A stretch of 64,000 bases of DNA from Clonostachys chloroleuca. Its lineage: Eukaryota > Ascomycota > Sordariomycetes > Hypocreales > Bionectriaceae. Location of the stretch: assembly GCA_037952775.1 (NCBI GenBank), contig JBANAY010000003.1:22444001-22508000 (forward strand), read 5' to 3'. The translations under genes were made by a program, and so were the position numbers. Below are positions 35,080-45,342 of this stretch, piece after piece. Position 1 is the stretch's first letter; each line of letters starts with the position of its first letter. The notes under the pieces were generated by a model. It searched no databases, was not told the origin of the DNA, and worked only from the letters and a program-made list of their open reading frames with translations.

Positions 35080-35721
35080 ATGTCTCTTCTAAGCCTACCA
35101 AACGAGTTGATAGAAAGCATCATCACTTTATTATGGGAAGAATCCGACCTGAACGCCCTTGTCCGGACCAACAGGGAGCTCTATAGCATGTTCAACACCT
35201 ACCTATATGCTCACAACATACGGCGATGCGAACTATATGAACTCCCCTATCCGCGCTACGCACTCGTATGGATCGCCCAGAATGAAGGGCCCCTGACAGC
35301 CTTTGCGATGGCACTTGATGCTAAGAAGCAGAGCAGCACGGAAGCTGCCACGCACCTCGGACAAAAAGCCTTTGAGCAAGCTGTGTTCAATGGGAGAGCC
35401 GATCTAATCAAGTTAATGCTGTCCCAGGATGACTGTTCTGGAGTGCATCCCAACTCTGTCAATGAGGCAGTCATTCGGGGCCATGAAGATGTCGTCAGAG
35501 TCCTTGTCGCTTCTGGTGTATTTGATCTAAACTGGCCAGGCCGCTACCAACGTACGCCTCTTTTCCAGGCAATTTGCCATGGACATGTCGAAATCGTTCG
35601 CATACTGGTGGCGGCTGTGAATATGAATCAGCAGATGTGGATAGCAGCGTTAACTAAGGCTGCAGAGAATAGGGATCATGAGATTGTACAGCTTCTTCTT
35701 GTTGCGAAGGCAGCCAAGTGA
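35080..35721 (+). CDS. F-box protein with ankyrin repeats, 213 aa
   Basis: A compact single-exon gene. The N-terminus MSLLSLPNELIESIITLL, then DLNALVRTNRELYSMFNTYLY, is a clear F-box. Ankyrin repeats follow from about residue 95: FEQAVFNGRADLIKLMLS, VNEAVIRGHEDVVRVLVASG, TPLFQAICHGHVEIVRILVAA and ALTKAAENRDHEIVQLLLVA. At four repeats it is much shorter than usual fungal F-box/ankyrin proteins, which often have ten or more; it ends cleanly at 35719-35721. The probable role is substrate recognition in an SCF ubiquitin ligase. Confidence 0.85.
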   Translation: MSLLSLPNELIESIITLLWEESDLNALVRTNRELYSMFNTYLYAHNIRRCELYELPYPRYALVWIAQNEGPLTAFAMALDAKKQSSTEAATHLGQKAFEQAVFNGRADLIKLMLSQDDCSGVHPNSVNEAVIRGHEDVVRVLVASGVFDLNWPGRYQRTPLFQAICHGHVEIVRILVAAVNMNQQMWIAALTKAAENRDHEIVQLLLVAKAAK

Positions 35722-36199
35722 CTTCGTTATCTACTTCCCCTGGACAAGTGATTGTTGGTTGAGGTTTGCATGACGTCTCTTTTCCATGAGGCTCATGGTT
35801 AACGAAGTCATGAAGTGAACAGATGCCGGATTTGGGTGATGTACTTTATTGGAGGGTCAAATATGACATAGCATGGAGTTTCAGGGATAAGCGAGCTTAC
35901 CGACCTGCGACGAGATTTGCTTTGCACCCAATTCAAGTTGTCATGCCTATGCAGTTTTCATACAGGTAGTATATAGTTGGGCCAGCGTACGTGTAAGCAT
36001 CTTTGACCCAACCGTCGGCTGGCTTTTGAACGTCAGCAAAATACATGAGGTTATTTATCACATACAACCGAGGGGTTTGAGTTGTACATGTAGACTCAAA
36101 AGAATCAGGAGCAGAGATCTTATATAAATTCAACTACGGAAAGGTGCCAATAAGCCTGGCGACTATTCCCTCTTCCACTTTTATTCGAGAACCTCCCAT
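35722..36199. other. Intergenic, no gene seen
   Basis: About 480 bases between convergent genes; nothing recognised. Confidence 0.45.
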
Positions 36200-36941
36200 C
36201 TACCGATCGATATTTCCAAACCGGTTGCTGAAAGTAGCAGTTGGGCCGTTAGAATCCAAAGTGGCAAGCTCGACGATGCGAGTAGCACCGACCTCCGGAC
36301 TATCACCATGATCAGGGCTCCCGCTAAGTCGCGTATTGGCCAATCCAGGGCAGGCAGAATTAACCATGCCTCCAACATCCGATAAAATACGTGCATATTT
36401 GAGCATGAGCAAGTTGACTGCTGTCTTGCTAGAGTCATAAGCCTTGATGTCAATTGGATACCACCTGGAGCTCTTGTCCAAGGATTCGGCAAAGGTACCC
36501 ATCTTGCTGGAGACAAAGACCACATGCGGCGGGCCCTGACTCGCCTTCCTGAGAAGAGGCATCAATCTCTCGGTGAGCATAGCAGTACCGATGACGTTGG
36601 TTTGGAAGGTGCGCTCAAACAGCTCCCAGGGGTCCATCTGGTTGAAATCGAGAAGCACCCCCGCATTGTTGACGAGGACGTCGAGCGGGCCAAAGTCTAC
36701 CTCGATAGCTTTCACGGCGGCTTCAACAGAAGGCCTAGATGTCAAGTTCAGCCGTACGTGGGAGGCAGAGTGCCCCGAGCTCCGGAGAGACGCGTCGAGT
36801 TCAGCTCCAGCAGCATCTCCGCGAGAACCAACGATGACATGGTAATTGTGCTTGGTAGCAAGCGTAGTCGCAACGCATTTTCCAATGCCTTGGTTGGCGC
36901 CGGTGACAAGAGCAATGGTTTTGTCGGTAGCTGGGAGACAT
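36200..36941 (-). CDS. Short-chain dehydrogenase/reductase, start disturbed
   Basis: The core is DKTIALVTGANQGIGKCVAT (TGANQGIG cofactor motif), followed by VIVGSRGDAAGAEL, LDVLVNNAGVLLDF (NNAG), VVFVSSKMGTF (catalytic Ser region) and IKAYDSSKTAVN (YDSSK catalytic Tyr/Lys). The end PTATFSNRFGNIDR is typical of carbonyl-reductase-like fungal SDRs. The open frame extends upstream to 37069, but those extra 44 residues are unlike any SDR. A start at 36939-36941 giving MSPATDKTIALVTG would be canonical; it is one base out of frame because three Gs stand at 36933-36935 where two are needed. An unseen short first exon is the alternative. Likely NADPH-dependent; substrate unknown. Confidence 0.82.
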
Positions 36942-37069
36942 GTTGATAAGTTAAGGCTTGGGTTGAAGATGCGGAAGATGCAAGTGAGGTTGAAGTTATG
37001 ATATGGTCGTGTATTTGCACTTCTGAGTTGGGCTGGTGAAAGAAAACATAGAAACTGTAGGCATTTCAA

Positions 37070-38227
37070 GTCTTAAATACATGGAGTTTCAATCATTATA
37101 GCTTGGAATTGTAAGCCATCCGTCCCAAGCCCGCCGGATCTCGTTCGCCAACTTACAAAGACTAGAAACGCCGGGATTCTTTAGTGGGTCCCGGTGAATT
37201 TGGCCGGTTGCTCTGATTGATCGATTGAAGCTGGGCAAGATCAGTTTCAAGCCTGTTCACATTTCTTGAGAGGAATTTGTCATAGAATGCCTAGAAACAA
37301 GCCATTTTTCAGATCTATTAAATGCCACTGAAGTTATCTACGGTGGCATGACGAATCGACCACGTCCCTGTCTCAGCATATCCTGCCTCCAGGATATCAC
37401 CAATTATGCAGGCCCTCTCCGAAGCATTATACTTTATTGCATATCCCAAAAGGGTTTGTATGCCTGCATCCAATACGTCCGAATTCTGTGACAGGTCTTA
37501 TCTAATAATACTGAGTGTCAAGAAGTACAGCCTTCTGCTATGGGGTATTCAGGAGTGCAGCGTCTCCCTCCGATATGAGACCCCTGTGAGCTTGTTGCTA
37601 ATGGCGCTTCTTTACAAAAAACGGGCGTCGATAGGTAGAAAGAGTAGCGGGTCTAATTATTGCGATCTTCCCTCAGACAAACCCGATACCTCTTTAACGT
37701 CCCATTATCCTAATCAAAATCACTCGAACCGCACCCTAAGCGTATTTATAGCCCGCGCAAGTGGAATGAATTGATGAAATGCTTAGATAGCCGTGTCCAC
37801 ATCAGCCATAGGATGATCAAAGCAACTAGCTACTTCATCATCTCCCCCTTGTCCCGGGGATTGGTCTCTAGCTATTCCTACACGTATCATAGTAGAAATA
37901 ACTTTGTAATGTCTTGGAGGCTCGGACTGGGTAGATGGCCGGCGGGTTAGTATTGTGAACCGCTCATGTAGACAACATCTCGGAGGGTTTTGAGTAACAG
38001 GTTGTTTTTGAGTAGGATAAATTGCCCATAATTCAATACTATCAAGCTTATGCGCACGCTGAAGAAGTAGCCCCCGGCTCATATGAACAGCCGGACATCT
38101 GACATCGGAGGCTTAATTTTTTCTTTCTTTTTTCTTATCTAGAGACAAAACAAAAAACTTCTTCCTCGCTACTAGGCTCAGCTTTACTTCAGACTTTCTT
38201 GTATCTCGAAATCCACGCGCCGAAGAA
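37070..38227. other. Intergenic, no gene seen
   Basis: About 1.1 kb. One 122-codon frame (37406-37774) shows no family features and was not called. Confidence 0.4.
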
Positions 38228-38655
38228 ATGACAACAAGTTTGGGTAGCCCTATCCGGGGCTTGATGCTGACAGAAGGCGTCTTGAAGCTAATTAGCGGCT
38301 TCATCTTTATCCATTCACCTCAGAATGTTCTCTCATTAGCAATGCCTCAACCGTTCCCCCTTCATCACTGCTTCTCGTGCGAATGCTCGGAACCCAAACG
38401 GCGACATTAGGCGCCTGCTTGCTATTGGCGTCAACAAAGACCCCAACAGCTGCTGCAACTAATCGAATCGCATATTGGACTGTTTTCATTAGAGATGCCA
38501 CCTTGGTTGCTGTACTTGGCTGGCAACTACTATTTGCGGATGCTGACCATCCACTCGGTTTGACGAGAAAGGGTTTACAGATGTGGATGGCGGAAATCTC
38601 CCCCTTCATGATAGGGCATCTTTGGGTACTGCTGAGGCGTCCACAATGGTTTTAA
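38228..38655 (+). CDS. Small integral membrane protein, one frameshift
   Basis: Two overlapping frames join if the C5 run at 38356-38360 has one more C. The N-terminal frame starts MTTSLGSPIRGLMLTEGV and ends near QPFP; the second continues PSSLLLVRMLGTQTATLG to the stop at 38653-38655. The corrected protein is 142 aa with about four hydrophobic segments: LMLTEGVLKLISGFIFIHS, TATLGACLLLAS, the one containing WTVFIRDATLVAVLGWQLLF, and ISPFMIGHLWVLL. It resembles small fungal membrane proteins of unknown function. The matching hydrophobic pattern on both sides of the break supports a single gene. Confidence 0.6.
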
Positions 38656-39094
38656 ACGGCACGGTTCATGGGAATCGGTTGCATTGTTGCGATTGATATG
38701 AGGCTCAAAGCTGCAATCATCATCAATCTTTGCATATAGAATTCACTCCGAGGCCACTAAAGGCTACCCAAAATCACAGTCAGCAATACTACATAACATT
38801 TATATTTATTGTGCAGAGAAAACTTTCTGGATGATCGTCTATAAGGTGCTCAAATAAGATTTTTTCTTGCTGAGATAGGGTCACTGCCAAGGCGCCGTCT
38901 GCGCAACATTTATGGTTGACTCAGCAATGGGCAAGATGACACACGTGGGTATTTTAGAAACACGAGAGGGATGGTTTCATTCAGAAAACGAAAGCTATGG
39001 AATTCTAATCTGGCCCCATGGAAAACTCATACATAATATGGCAACCAGAAGCCGTGTCCATAGTTTGGAGCTCAAGTCAGTGTCGGACCCTGAT
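38656..39094. other. Intergenic, no gene seen
   Basis: About 440 bases between convergent 3' ends; nothing recognised. Confidence 0.45.
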
Positions 39095-39960
39095 TTACTG
39101 AGGGACAAGGCTCAGTGTACCAGTCTTAATGTCAAACACATAGCCACGAACATGAGCCTTCAGTTCCTCCCTAACAAGGGGGAGTCTTGCAAGAGCTTTA
39201 TATCCTCCCGGACTACCCGATTATGGCTACGTTGGCGTTCAGTGATCAGTCTCAATCTTTTACATAAAGAGAATTAAAGGAATAACTTACTTCTCCAGAT
39301 CACCGCCTTTATAGGTTCCAAAGTCGAACTGATCGATTTCATCGGCCATTTGAGGGTACTTGGACTTCAAACTCTCGCGAACATCTGCGGTTGTAATGAC
39401 AGAGCATCCACAGTCTATAAAAGTTGGTTATTATGGCGATATGGCACGTGATATTCGATGTTAGGCAATAACAGTGGCTTACTGGTGTGGTGGATAATGA
39501 TGACCTCTTTCAAGGCCTGGCTCTTTGTAACTTCCTCAAGAAACAGAAGCGCGTGAAGCCCGCTCTTGACACGACCACCCAGATTTCGAATAACTAAGGC
39601 TTCTGTCATGAACATTGTTGTCAGCGCTGGAGTTAATTAGGATGCCGCTGTGGTATTTGATGTATGATGATCTTACCATCCGGCTTCAGGTCGAGAAATT
39701 CCTCAACAGATGCACGGAAGTCGAGACACGCAACTAGAGAGGCGCAACGTTAGCTGATGCGATCAATACTGGCCTGCGAGATACGGACATATGATGACAG
39801 AGGGTATTGCCACAGGGCCCTCCCCCAAGAAAGTCTTCGGTTGATGCTTCGTCTCCGCGTAGACTCTATATAGTAGATCAGCAGAAGTCGAGGTGGAGAG
39901 AGTAGGACAAAGATGAGCGAACCGGTTTCTCTCGAGGAGCTCATCCCACTTGGAAGCCAT
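39095..39960 (-). CDS. Beta-class carbonic anhydrase (short form), six exons, one frameshift
   Basis: Interconverts CO2 and bicarbonate. Six minus-strand exons (39923-39960, 39789-39865, 39677-39733, 39483-39602, 39291-39414, 39095-39226) with introns of 57, 55, 74, 68 and 64 nt give about 182 aa. Start: MASKWDELLERNR. Zinc and active-site residues: Cys41, Asp43 and Arg45 in ACLDFRAS; His96 and Cys99 in HHTNCGCS. The core RNLGGRVKSGLHALLFLEEV is typical of the short clade often called type D. In the last exon the G5 run at 39178-39182 lacks one base: with it, DSPLVREELKAHVRGYVFD reads to the stop at 39095-39097; without it, translation ends early. Probably cytosolic; no targeting signal seen. 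Confidence 0.85.
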
Positions 39961-40358
39961 GTTGTTCAAGAAGATAGGTGAAGGTCAACGTCGCGGGTAG
40001 ATGAATGGACAGAGAAAAGGTAGAAACTGTTGGATAGTTGGGATGATGAAAGATTTGAATTGATGGACAACTCGGGTGTAGGCTGCCCTTTTATAATGCA
40101 AAATATACCTGACTACCAAAGTGTTGTTCTATGAGCAGACATGCTTCCATGTAAGCGAGCCCACCCTTAACCCAAATTGGTATTTGCTGCAACATCCTAA
40201 TCGAGAATGGGTGACGCTACAATCACTCGAAATAGATAGGTTCGCCGGTAAGACTTCCACCGAGCGTAGCACGTCCTAGAGGGAGCGTACAGTGGCTGGA
40301 TTTCTAGTATTACATCATTTTGAATGATTCTATCCCTATCACGGCCCCGAAAATACGG
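39961..40358. other. Intergenic, no gene seen
   Basis: About 400 bases; presumably the carbonic anhydrase promoter and the 3' end of the next minus-strand gene. Confidence 0.45.
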
Positions 40359-41948
40359 TCATACTTCCTTCTTCTTAGCCAGTTCCAAAAACTTCGCCAA
40401 TTTCCAAGGTTCCACTAATCTCCCAGTACCTACAGACTCTTGGAAGTCAGAGTGCGTGGCGATGGTTGCATTTGCTGTCATCGCCTTTTGTGAGATTAAA
40501 AACTCCGCACGGCCATGCTTCCCAGCTACGGAAACCTGGATCTCCTTCAACTCCGCGGCCTGGCTTTGTACTTCCTCCTCGAGGAACTCTCGCTCGTTGG
40601 GCGAGATGCATAGTAGCATGCGAGTAGTGAGGATATGGAGAACAATAGCTATTGCAAGCAGTTCATAGCGCTTGCCGGTCTCATCCTTTGCCGTGTGACA
40701 GACGTCCACGGCGTTCAGAAGCGCTGTGTTGAAGCTACGGCGCCAAGCAATGATGGCAGATCGGAGGGAACGCAATTTCGCTACCTCAGCTTGAAGTTCA
40801 GCTGTCTGGAGGTACGTATCCGCTGATAACAATTGAAACGTCATCAGCGCAAGACCCGGGATCCTGGTCATGAAGGTCATGAGGGTCACGCCGAGGCGAG
40901 ACCTATCGGAGAATGTATCTTGTGTAATAACAGCACTTTCGAGAACCCTAGTCCATTCAGGGTTGTCAAGGAAGCACTCTTGAGATGTAAATAATGCTTC
41001 AATACACTAAACCCATGGCGCTTTAGTTTACCACGAAAATTTCTCGACGGTGTGAGTGATGGCTGCTTACTATTGGGTAGACCAGCGCGGTTATCAACGA
41101 CTTGTCGAACTCGGAATTAAATCCTGATGGCCCCCTTGCTTGTATGAGTTGTGAAGCTCCAGAAATATGTCGACTCCACATTTGCCCTGTGGTAGGATTC
41201 AACACCTGCAGAAAATGAGCGCCTTTGAGAAAGATAAGGGGTTAACTGTTCGGTAAGTGTTTCATACCTCAAATATTGCTAATAGTCCTATTGCACACAG
41301 TGTCTCTGCGGTGTATCTTTTCATCTCGTCGTCTATGGCACATTGTAGGCTACGCAGAGCTTTCCCATATTCTTTCATGATTAGATCATCACTTGTCTTA
41401 CGAGATGGAGCGAGGGTCGAATGCGCAACGGTGCGAAGACATTGAAATGCATTATGGAGCGCCTCAGTTTGTCCAACTCGCGATGGGATGAACGAGAAAT
41501 AGGACTGTTGTCGGCAGACCAGTAGGTTCGATAGAGTTGACTCTGTTCGAAGTATGGTCGATGCTCTAACACCATCCGAGATTAGCCTCCGGTTTGCTTC
41601 AAAGTTTCCCATCGAGGATGAAGAATTAAATAGTATTCAGAGTAATTAGCCATACCTGATTCCCAGATGAACCGAAGTCAATGCGGAAAGGTCGATAGGA
41701 TCCAGCCCGTACTCCCCAATTTTCGTAACTTCTAGGGCGAAGGTCGGGATGGGATGGTGGGGGCAGTGACGCATGTCCATACCTGGGGCCTCAGTGGCGA
41801 GTTCGACGTCAGCTTTATTTTGTCTCCGACGACTTGCGCTCGTAGCCTTCATTGCATGGCTTCGAATCCTGGACCGAACGTCATCCCGTTGCTTCCCCTT
41901 AGGCTGGTAGGCAATAAAATCGAACCCGCTGGCCCCGCAATCCTCCAT
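40359..41948 (-). CDS. Fungal-specific transcription factor-domain protein without zinc cluster
   Basis: Read from MEDCGASGFDFIAYQPKGKQ at 41946-41948 through four exons to the stop at 40359-40361. Clear introns are 41206-41267 (62 nt) and 41007-41070 (64 nt). The first intron starts at about 41655 and most likely ends near 41587 (an AG acceptor that keeps frame), though that acceptor is weak. The N-terminal FIAYQPKGK...RSRIRSHAMKATSASRRR pattern, the ALTSVHLG segment and a long helical regulatory domain (LLVCRQQSYFSFIPSRVGQT, HISGASQLIQARGPSGF, FTSQECFLDNPEWTRVL) match the Fungal_trans_2-type regulators often found beside metabolic clusters. There is no Zn2Cys6 motif, so DNA contact may be indirect or lost. 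Start choice is moderately certain. Confidence 0.75.
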
Positions 41949-43444
41949 GGTCACTGGTTCACTGTGAGGAGCGTGCAAACAACCGTAGAACAATGTCCTG
42001 GGCAAGATCCACGTTGGTTCAGCAGTGCAGGAGTGGAATTATGACGTTGACCTGGTTCGTGAATTGACGGACAGGGACCTCCTAATTACTAATGCTCTAT
42101 TACCGTCTGGGCAAGATGCCCACTTTGGCAGTTGCTGTCCAAAAGCGGCAGTTGCTCGCTTACACTCCTTCAGCCTTCGATATGACACTAAAGCCATCGT
42201 TATGAGACTAATACTTAAGCCAATTAATCCTCTGCTGTAGTGATTAAAAGCAACAAGTATCTATAATCCAATATCGACACTCTCTGAACTCAGCCTCAGC
42301 CATGGCCTCATCGAGCAGGCCAGGCTTTCTTCATAAGGATGACTCACCAGGTAAAGTTGGTTCTATTGGTTCAAGCGCCGAATGGCCCATTATTGGCTAG
42401 AGCTTCAGCTCACCCTGCCGGCCTCGGTTTATGTAATTTCACTCTTAATAAGCTACCCTGGACAAGGCTTCCATCAGAATACCTAGAAGCCTCTGTAACA
42501 ACGCAGAGATCACAGAGGCATCTCATACCAAATCTTATTCTTAAGAGATATCATACTGATTCAATGTACCATTTTGGATTTTTTTAGGAGCAAGTTGTCT
42601 TGTTTTACTGCCTTGGTGTAAATGGGGACACTTATATTAGAATAACCTGTACTCTTAAATCAAGGTAGCCATCGGGACACCAATTTAGGCGTGAAGTTTT
42701 GCCCTCTCTTGGCTGCATAGTTCTGGAAATATGAATCGCAAGCTCCAGATAAACATAACTCTCTCATCTTGAGACTGACGATGCTATGCTGCGCCGGCTT
42801 ACCACATAGAATAGTATCGGGTTTTGAGGGCAGGTATCGAGCCCCTGTTCTAAAAATGGGAGCTGTGGAGTTACTAAAAACAGGGTGATTACCCCTGCTG
42901 AAGCTCAATTAGTGCTGTCAGCCGTATCAGAGCGGCGATTGGAGGAGCACAGATATCATCATCTGCCCTTGCAAGCTCTTACCTTTTCTTTTCCTTTGTT
43001 TCTTTTCCTCAGATTGAGCTGACCTGCCCGGTGCACTATCGCCATTTCCACCAATTCGCTTCTTCAACATCTTTTTCCCACTAGACACCTTGAGCCGGAC
43101 TCGAGGACTTATTTTCTCCCTTGACCTCACACTGAAGCTGAAACCACACAACAAACGAACGCGACCGTCGCATTCCTCGAAAAGTCTCATTGCGTGTTAA
43201 ACCTCCGCCGGACGTTTGCATTAGGTGATCCATTCGCTTGGCCAACACCTATCGCCAGTTACAAAATCGATTTCTACAATTCTTCATTCTGCCACCTATC
43301 TATACTTCCCTTCCTCGTCGACACTAAAAAACACTCGAAGCGAGAACGAGCAGGACAACCAGTGACCTCTGCCTCACCCACGACAAGAGCAAAGCACCAC
43401 GGTTGGAAAGAACCCAAAGAATATCTCCGTTAAATCAGCTCGCC
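41949..43444. other. Divergent upstream region, no gene seen
   Basis: About 1.5 kb between divergent genes. Near 43280-43440 the plus strand becomes CA/CT-rich like a fungal leader sequence. No family-like ORF was seen. Confidence 0.45.
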
Positions 43445-43666
43445 ATGCTTCTATCCATTCCCCAAGCCGCAGTCCTTCCTTCCGGCGCATTCATGGACAA
43501 GCGCGTTTTCCTATACCGCCCATCCGAGGCGCCAGCTGCCAGCTCGAGACCCTCCCATCGAACGCATTCCAGATCGCACTCTGCTTCTTTGGTGGACATA
43601 TTTCGGGAGGATGCTGAGGATATTGTCGACAAGCGACTCCGTGTTTTACAATCTGCTTGGGTATAA
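43445..43666 (+). CDS. Possible small protein, 73 aa
   Basis: A 73-aa frame that begins after a CT/CA-rich leader-like stretch, starting MLLSIPQAAVLPSGAFMDKR. It contains a Ser/His/Arg-rich middle (SRPSHRTHSRSHSAS) and an amphipathic end (VDIFREDAEDIVDKRLRVLQ). No family recognised. It could be the first exon of a longer gene, since GTATAA directly follows the tryptophan codon. Kept because leader and ATG context look gene-like. Confidence 0.35.
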   Translation: MLLSIPQAAVLPSGAFMDKRVFLYRPSEAPAASSRPSHRTHSRSHSASLVDIFREDAEDIVDKRLRVLQSAWV

Positions 43667-43898
43667 TCGTATCGGACACAATGTCCGAGTGTATTCAGGA
43701 GGGGTGGACTGGATGGATGTCCCCGGATTTGTTGTCGTCACGCGACGCCAGGCCACGCTTTTCAGCTGCGGAAATGCAGAATTCGATTTTGTATATACTT
43801 TTCTAATTTCTCCTTTTAATGATGAGGCCTATTTCACAAAAGCATGTCGTCTCTCGGTAGACGTCCCTCCATGGTCAGCTTCTTCCCGACTTGTTGCC

Positions 43899-45114
43899 TC
43901 ACTCTTCCTCCTCTTTCCCGTAAATGGTATCCATACAAGCAGCGACGAACAGAACAGCATAGACAAACGCGGTTACGATATTGATAATCGCTATGGCCAT
44001 CGCGTAGGGCTTCTTTCCAGGCCACTGCGACTGGCACAAGTCTTGCCAATTCATATAGACCAACGTTGTACTGGGCGTACGGTTGCAACGACGATCAATG
44101 TTCGAGATGGAGGTCCACTGCAAGTACGCGACAACGACGCAGGCGAGCGCGAGAACCAGTGAGAGGCCGAACTGGCCAAGGGGTAGGATCCCACTGAGAA
44201 CGCCAGGGCCGGGCCTGCCCTTCAAGACGAAGATGAAGGCCATGACTTCGACGAAACCAAACCCCACCCCATGGCGATTGCAGGCTACCGAGGAGATATT
44301 AGATACCATCGTAAGTCAAAATCAAACGATGTGAGACGTACAACCGGGAACGAAAACATGACCGAAGGCGGAATTACGTCTTTGCTAGGAATTAGGCTCA
44401 AAATCAGACCTAGAGAGGAGATGGACAGCAGTATCGCAAGTGCGTGCAAAATCAGTTTCGAATAGGCCCAGGCTTTACTTTCCATGAAGGCTGGTGTGCG
44501 TATTTGTTCGAGGTGAGGGGCATTCTCCCGCTCGTTGTAACCCCAATCGTGTTGGTAGGGCTGGCCGCCATGGTTGGGTAACCCGTGTTGAGCATTTGGG
44601 GTGAGAGAGATTAGGGGAATCCCAAACTTCGAGGCCTCATTTTGGGGTCTATGGTGCCATACTCGTGATAGGTCTGGTACACTGGGCCATGGGAGCCAAG
44701 GGCTCTCCTACCGGCCTCACTTCCTGAGAGGGGCTCATGAGTTGCGGTTGGGGTAGGATGAACAGGAGCATTTCCCTCGTCGCCATCATTTTGATGAAGT
44801 TCATCCGGCGTAATAGATGTTGGAGAAGAGGCACGAGGTATCTGCTTGGTAGACGCCTCGGGTTGCGAGGAGAGACCACCTTTCTCGTCGCCAGTTACGG
44901 CGCGCCTTCGCTGGGCCGGAGTAAGATGACCGAACTGTGCACTTGGATATTCTTTTTTGTTATCATGTGGGTTGGAATTTGGGTCTGTGTATGTCTGTGT
45001 CTCGGACATCTCATCATCGGTCGGCTCAGCCCTGGTGGAGGAGCTACCCAGTTCGTCGTTGCGGTGGCCGGGACTCTGATGAGCGTGGCTATGAAGATTC
45101 ACCCCTCCTTCCAT
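43899..45114 (-). CDS. Four-helix MARVEL-like membrane protein, two frameshifts
   Basis: The N-terminal 150 residues (from MEGGVNLHSHAHQSPGHRND at 45114) are hydrophilic and probably disordered. Then come four membrane helices: LILHALAILLSISSLGLILS, PAIAMGWGLV plus VEVMAFIFVLK, FGLSLVLALACVVVAYL, and AMAIAIINIVTAFVYAVLF. An intron lies at 44285-44341 (57 nt, CTAAT branch). Two single-base repairs are needed: one base in the G4 run 44644-44647 (giving YGTIDPQNEASKFGIPL) and one in AAA 44254-44256 (giving GLVFVEVMAF). Fold and helix spacing resemble fungal MARVEL-domain proteins that sit in plasma or vesicle membranes. Function not known. Confidence 0.65.
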
Positions 45115-45342
45115 GTTCGGGGATGTTGGAATGTAATTACGCAGCAGGATATTGTTCGAGTGCTGTGAGATGCGTCCGGGATGAGAAATTTCATGGATCC
45201 GAGCTCTCTATCCATTCTTTTGCGCTAGCTAGGTGGTAGGAGCCATATCTAAATCAAGCAGCGGACGAGAGGTTGAAGTAATAGTCAAAAACACTGACGA
45301 AAAATCAAGGCTGAAATGATGCGGTTCTGTCATGTGGGAATA

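Noticed and set aside
36524..36946. 140-aa plus-strand frame
   Set aside because: Antisense to the clear SDR gene.
43611..44162. 183-aa plus-strand frame
   Set aside because: Mostly antisense to the last exon of the four-helix membrane protein and without family features.
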